Assembly: GCA_018857735.1 (NCBI GenBank) | Contig: JABMCL010003293.1 | Location: forward strand, 462,501-526,500 | DNA: 64,000 nucleotides | Origin: Alviniconcha marisindica | Lineage: Eukaryota > Mollusca > Gastropoda > Provannidae | Reading direction: 5' to 3' | Shown: piece after piece, positions 62,641 through 64,000 of the stretch | How the letters are laid out: every line of letters begins with the position of its first letter | Position numbering within the stretch: the stretch's first letter is position 1 | The notes under the pieces: generated by a model | Database searches by the model: none | Seen by the model: the letters and a program-made list of their open reading frames with translations, nothing else | What the model was told of the DNA's origin: nothing | Position numbers and translations under genes: made by a program

Positions 62641-64000
62641 CGGATACCGAAATTGAAATTGAACGAGTTATTTGAAGCCTGGCCGAAGTAGGTCCCAACG
62701 TAGGCGTGCCTCTTTCGCCTACTGCATGGTGGAAACTCGGTCTGCCTTGATTTTGTTAAAAAAAGAAAAAGAAAAATATGCTTTTCTGGGTCATTCAACA
62801 TCATTGTTTGTAAATCCACTTCAAACACAAGTGACTGACTGACGTGCAAGTGTCCACAGTCAGTACTGACTCCGACTGTTTACACTTCTTGTGACGTGGT
62901 CATCTCGTTTGACCCTAATATGACCTTTAATTGCGACTGACGGCGTCAACACATATGAAGCAACTAACTAGACAGACGCCTGTAGGTAAATCCTGCGCGT
63001 CTAGTAGCAGGTCTTTTGCTTAGTGACGTTGTCGGTAAAAGCAGCCAAAAAGCCCAAGGGGGAGAATTCATATGGACTGACGTCCGGTGCCTGCGGAATG
63101 GGACGTAACTCCAGATTTTGATGACGCTGCTCGGTGTCTGTCAATGGTGATCGATTCATTGCGCTACGTTCACTCAGTAATGAGGTTGTCTCGTTTGACA
63201 GGCCATCGGTAAGTAGACCTCAGTTACATCTTTGGCGTCCTGCGGATGCGGAAATTAAGTTCCCCTTTGATCAGCCGATCAAAAGGTTGGAAACCCCAAC
63301 GCTGATTTTAATCAGTGCATGCCGGCGCTAATTTTCAGGCTAATGCCCTTTTTCGTGCATGAACAGACGGATAACACATTGACAAACTTTGACTGGAAAG
63401 CAGTTTTAGCTCTCAGTTGGTGGAGAAGTTTGCTGCCGGACTGTATGACTCGAACGCCTTTTTTTTCTCCCTTTTTTCTTTTCTTTTTTTCTTTCTTTTT
63501 TCTTTTTTCTTGTAAATCCTTTAATAAGAAATAATCGGTCCATTGCAATCGAATCGAAGGTTTCTTTATTTGAAGGAATTATAGCTTTCTCAAAATTTGC
63601 TTTGTCCAAAAAGAACGGCGTCTCCATCAGATGAATGAGATCAAAATAATGTTGAAAATAACTTGATGGGGTTTTGCTTTAAAGGGCTTACTTAGATTGA
63701 CTCGATAGTTATAATAAATTTATAATCTTCTTACATTAGTGAGAACAATTTTCAATCTGTTCTGTTTCCCGAAAGCAGGGGTCCACTGGAGGTCCTGGGG
63801 GGTGGGGGGGGGGGGGGGGGGGGGTAATTTGAGGGCAAAATTTATGCTCTTTTTGATCAAATAGACAAAGAATAGTAATCTGTCATTTTACGCGCCGTTT
63901 TATGTGACATAATGATCATACCATGTACCTCTCCCACTCCTTTCCTTTCTAGTAACACAGGATGCTGTGACATACTGACCATACGATGTAACCCCCCCCC
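62641..64000. other. intergenic, no gene recognised
   Basis: No exon motif on either strand. T/C-rich patch at 63460-63512, a G run at 63799-63825 and a terminal C run at the window end. Confidence 0.5.

Overview
This is an intron-rich animal nuclear locus. It carries split genes with GT-AG introns of about 0.2-7 kb, very abundant (CA)n, (GA)n and poly-G/C tracts, many minisatellites, tRNA-derived SINEs and decayed CR1/Jockey-like LINE pieces. The gene complement is bilaterian, and the repeat style (long CA/GA arrays, SINE and LINE tails ending in ATT repeats) resembles molluscs, perhaps a marine gastropod. The species is inference only.

Four protein genes can be reconstructed exon by exon from conserved sequence and compatible splice phases. 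(1) On the minus strand, 16027 down to 6874, lie the first four exons of a nicotinamide-mononucleotide adenylyltransferase (NMNAT). Its C-terminal half is not visible in the window and should lie beyond the left edge. (2) On the minus strand, 35419 down to 17004, is a complete 21-exon NOP14, an 869-residue small-subunit processome factor. (3) On the minus strand, 44588 down to 39626, is a complete 5-exon TMEM129, a 376-residue ER E3 ubiquitin ligase. (4) On the plus strand, 45200 to 58089, is a 12-exon SMYD5 (MYND plus SET protein, about 389 residues). It starts head-to-head with TMEM129, 611 bp away. One exon of SMYD5 contains a single-base insertion relative to the expected frame.

Between genes and in introns: 1-6873 is repeat-rich with several blocks of unique sequence and no recognisable exon. 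NMNAT intron 1 holds an antisense LINE reverse-transcriptase pseudogene, which is itself split by a short inverted-repeat element with a TTTAAA target duplication. A related element sits in NOP14 intron 1. NOP14 intron 4 is filled with a 66-bp minisatellite. The TMEM129 3' flank is a roughly 40-bp minisatellite split by a LINE 3' end. From 58090 to 64000 there are SINE copies, a roughly 52-bp satellite and G-rich sequence, with no gene recognised.

The most unusual feature is SMYD5 intron 3 (47694-49818). The 3' end of exon 3, together with its 5' splice site, has been tandemly amplified into about 16-17 degenerate copies separated by poly-G. Many copies carry a newly made AG acceptor-like site and the ancestral donor. 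Seven of them form 42-nt, phase-symmetric, stop-free candidate cassettes, each encoding a 14-residue unit. This looks like an array of potential new exons.
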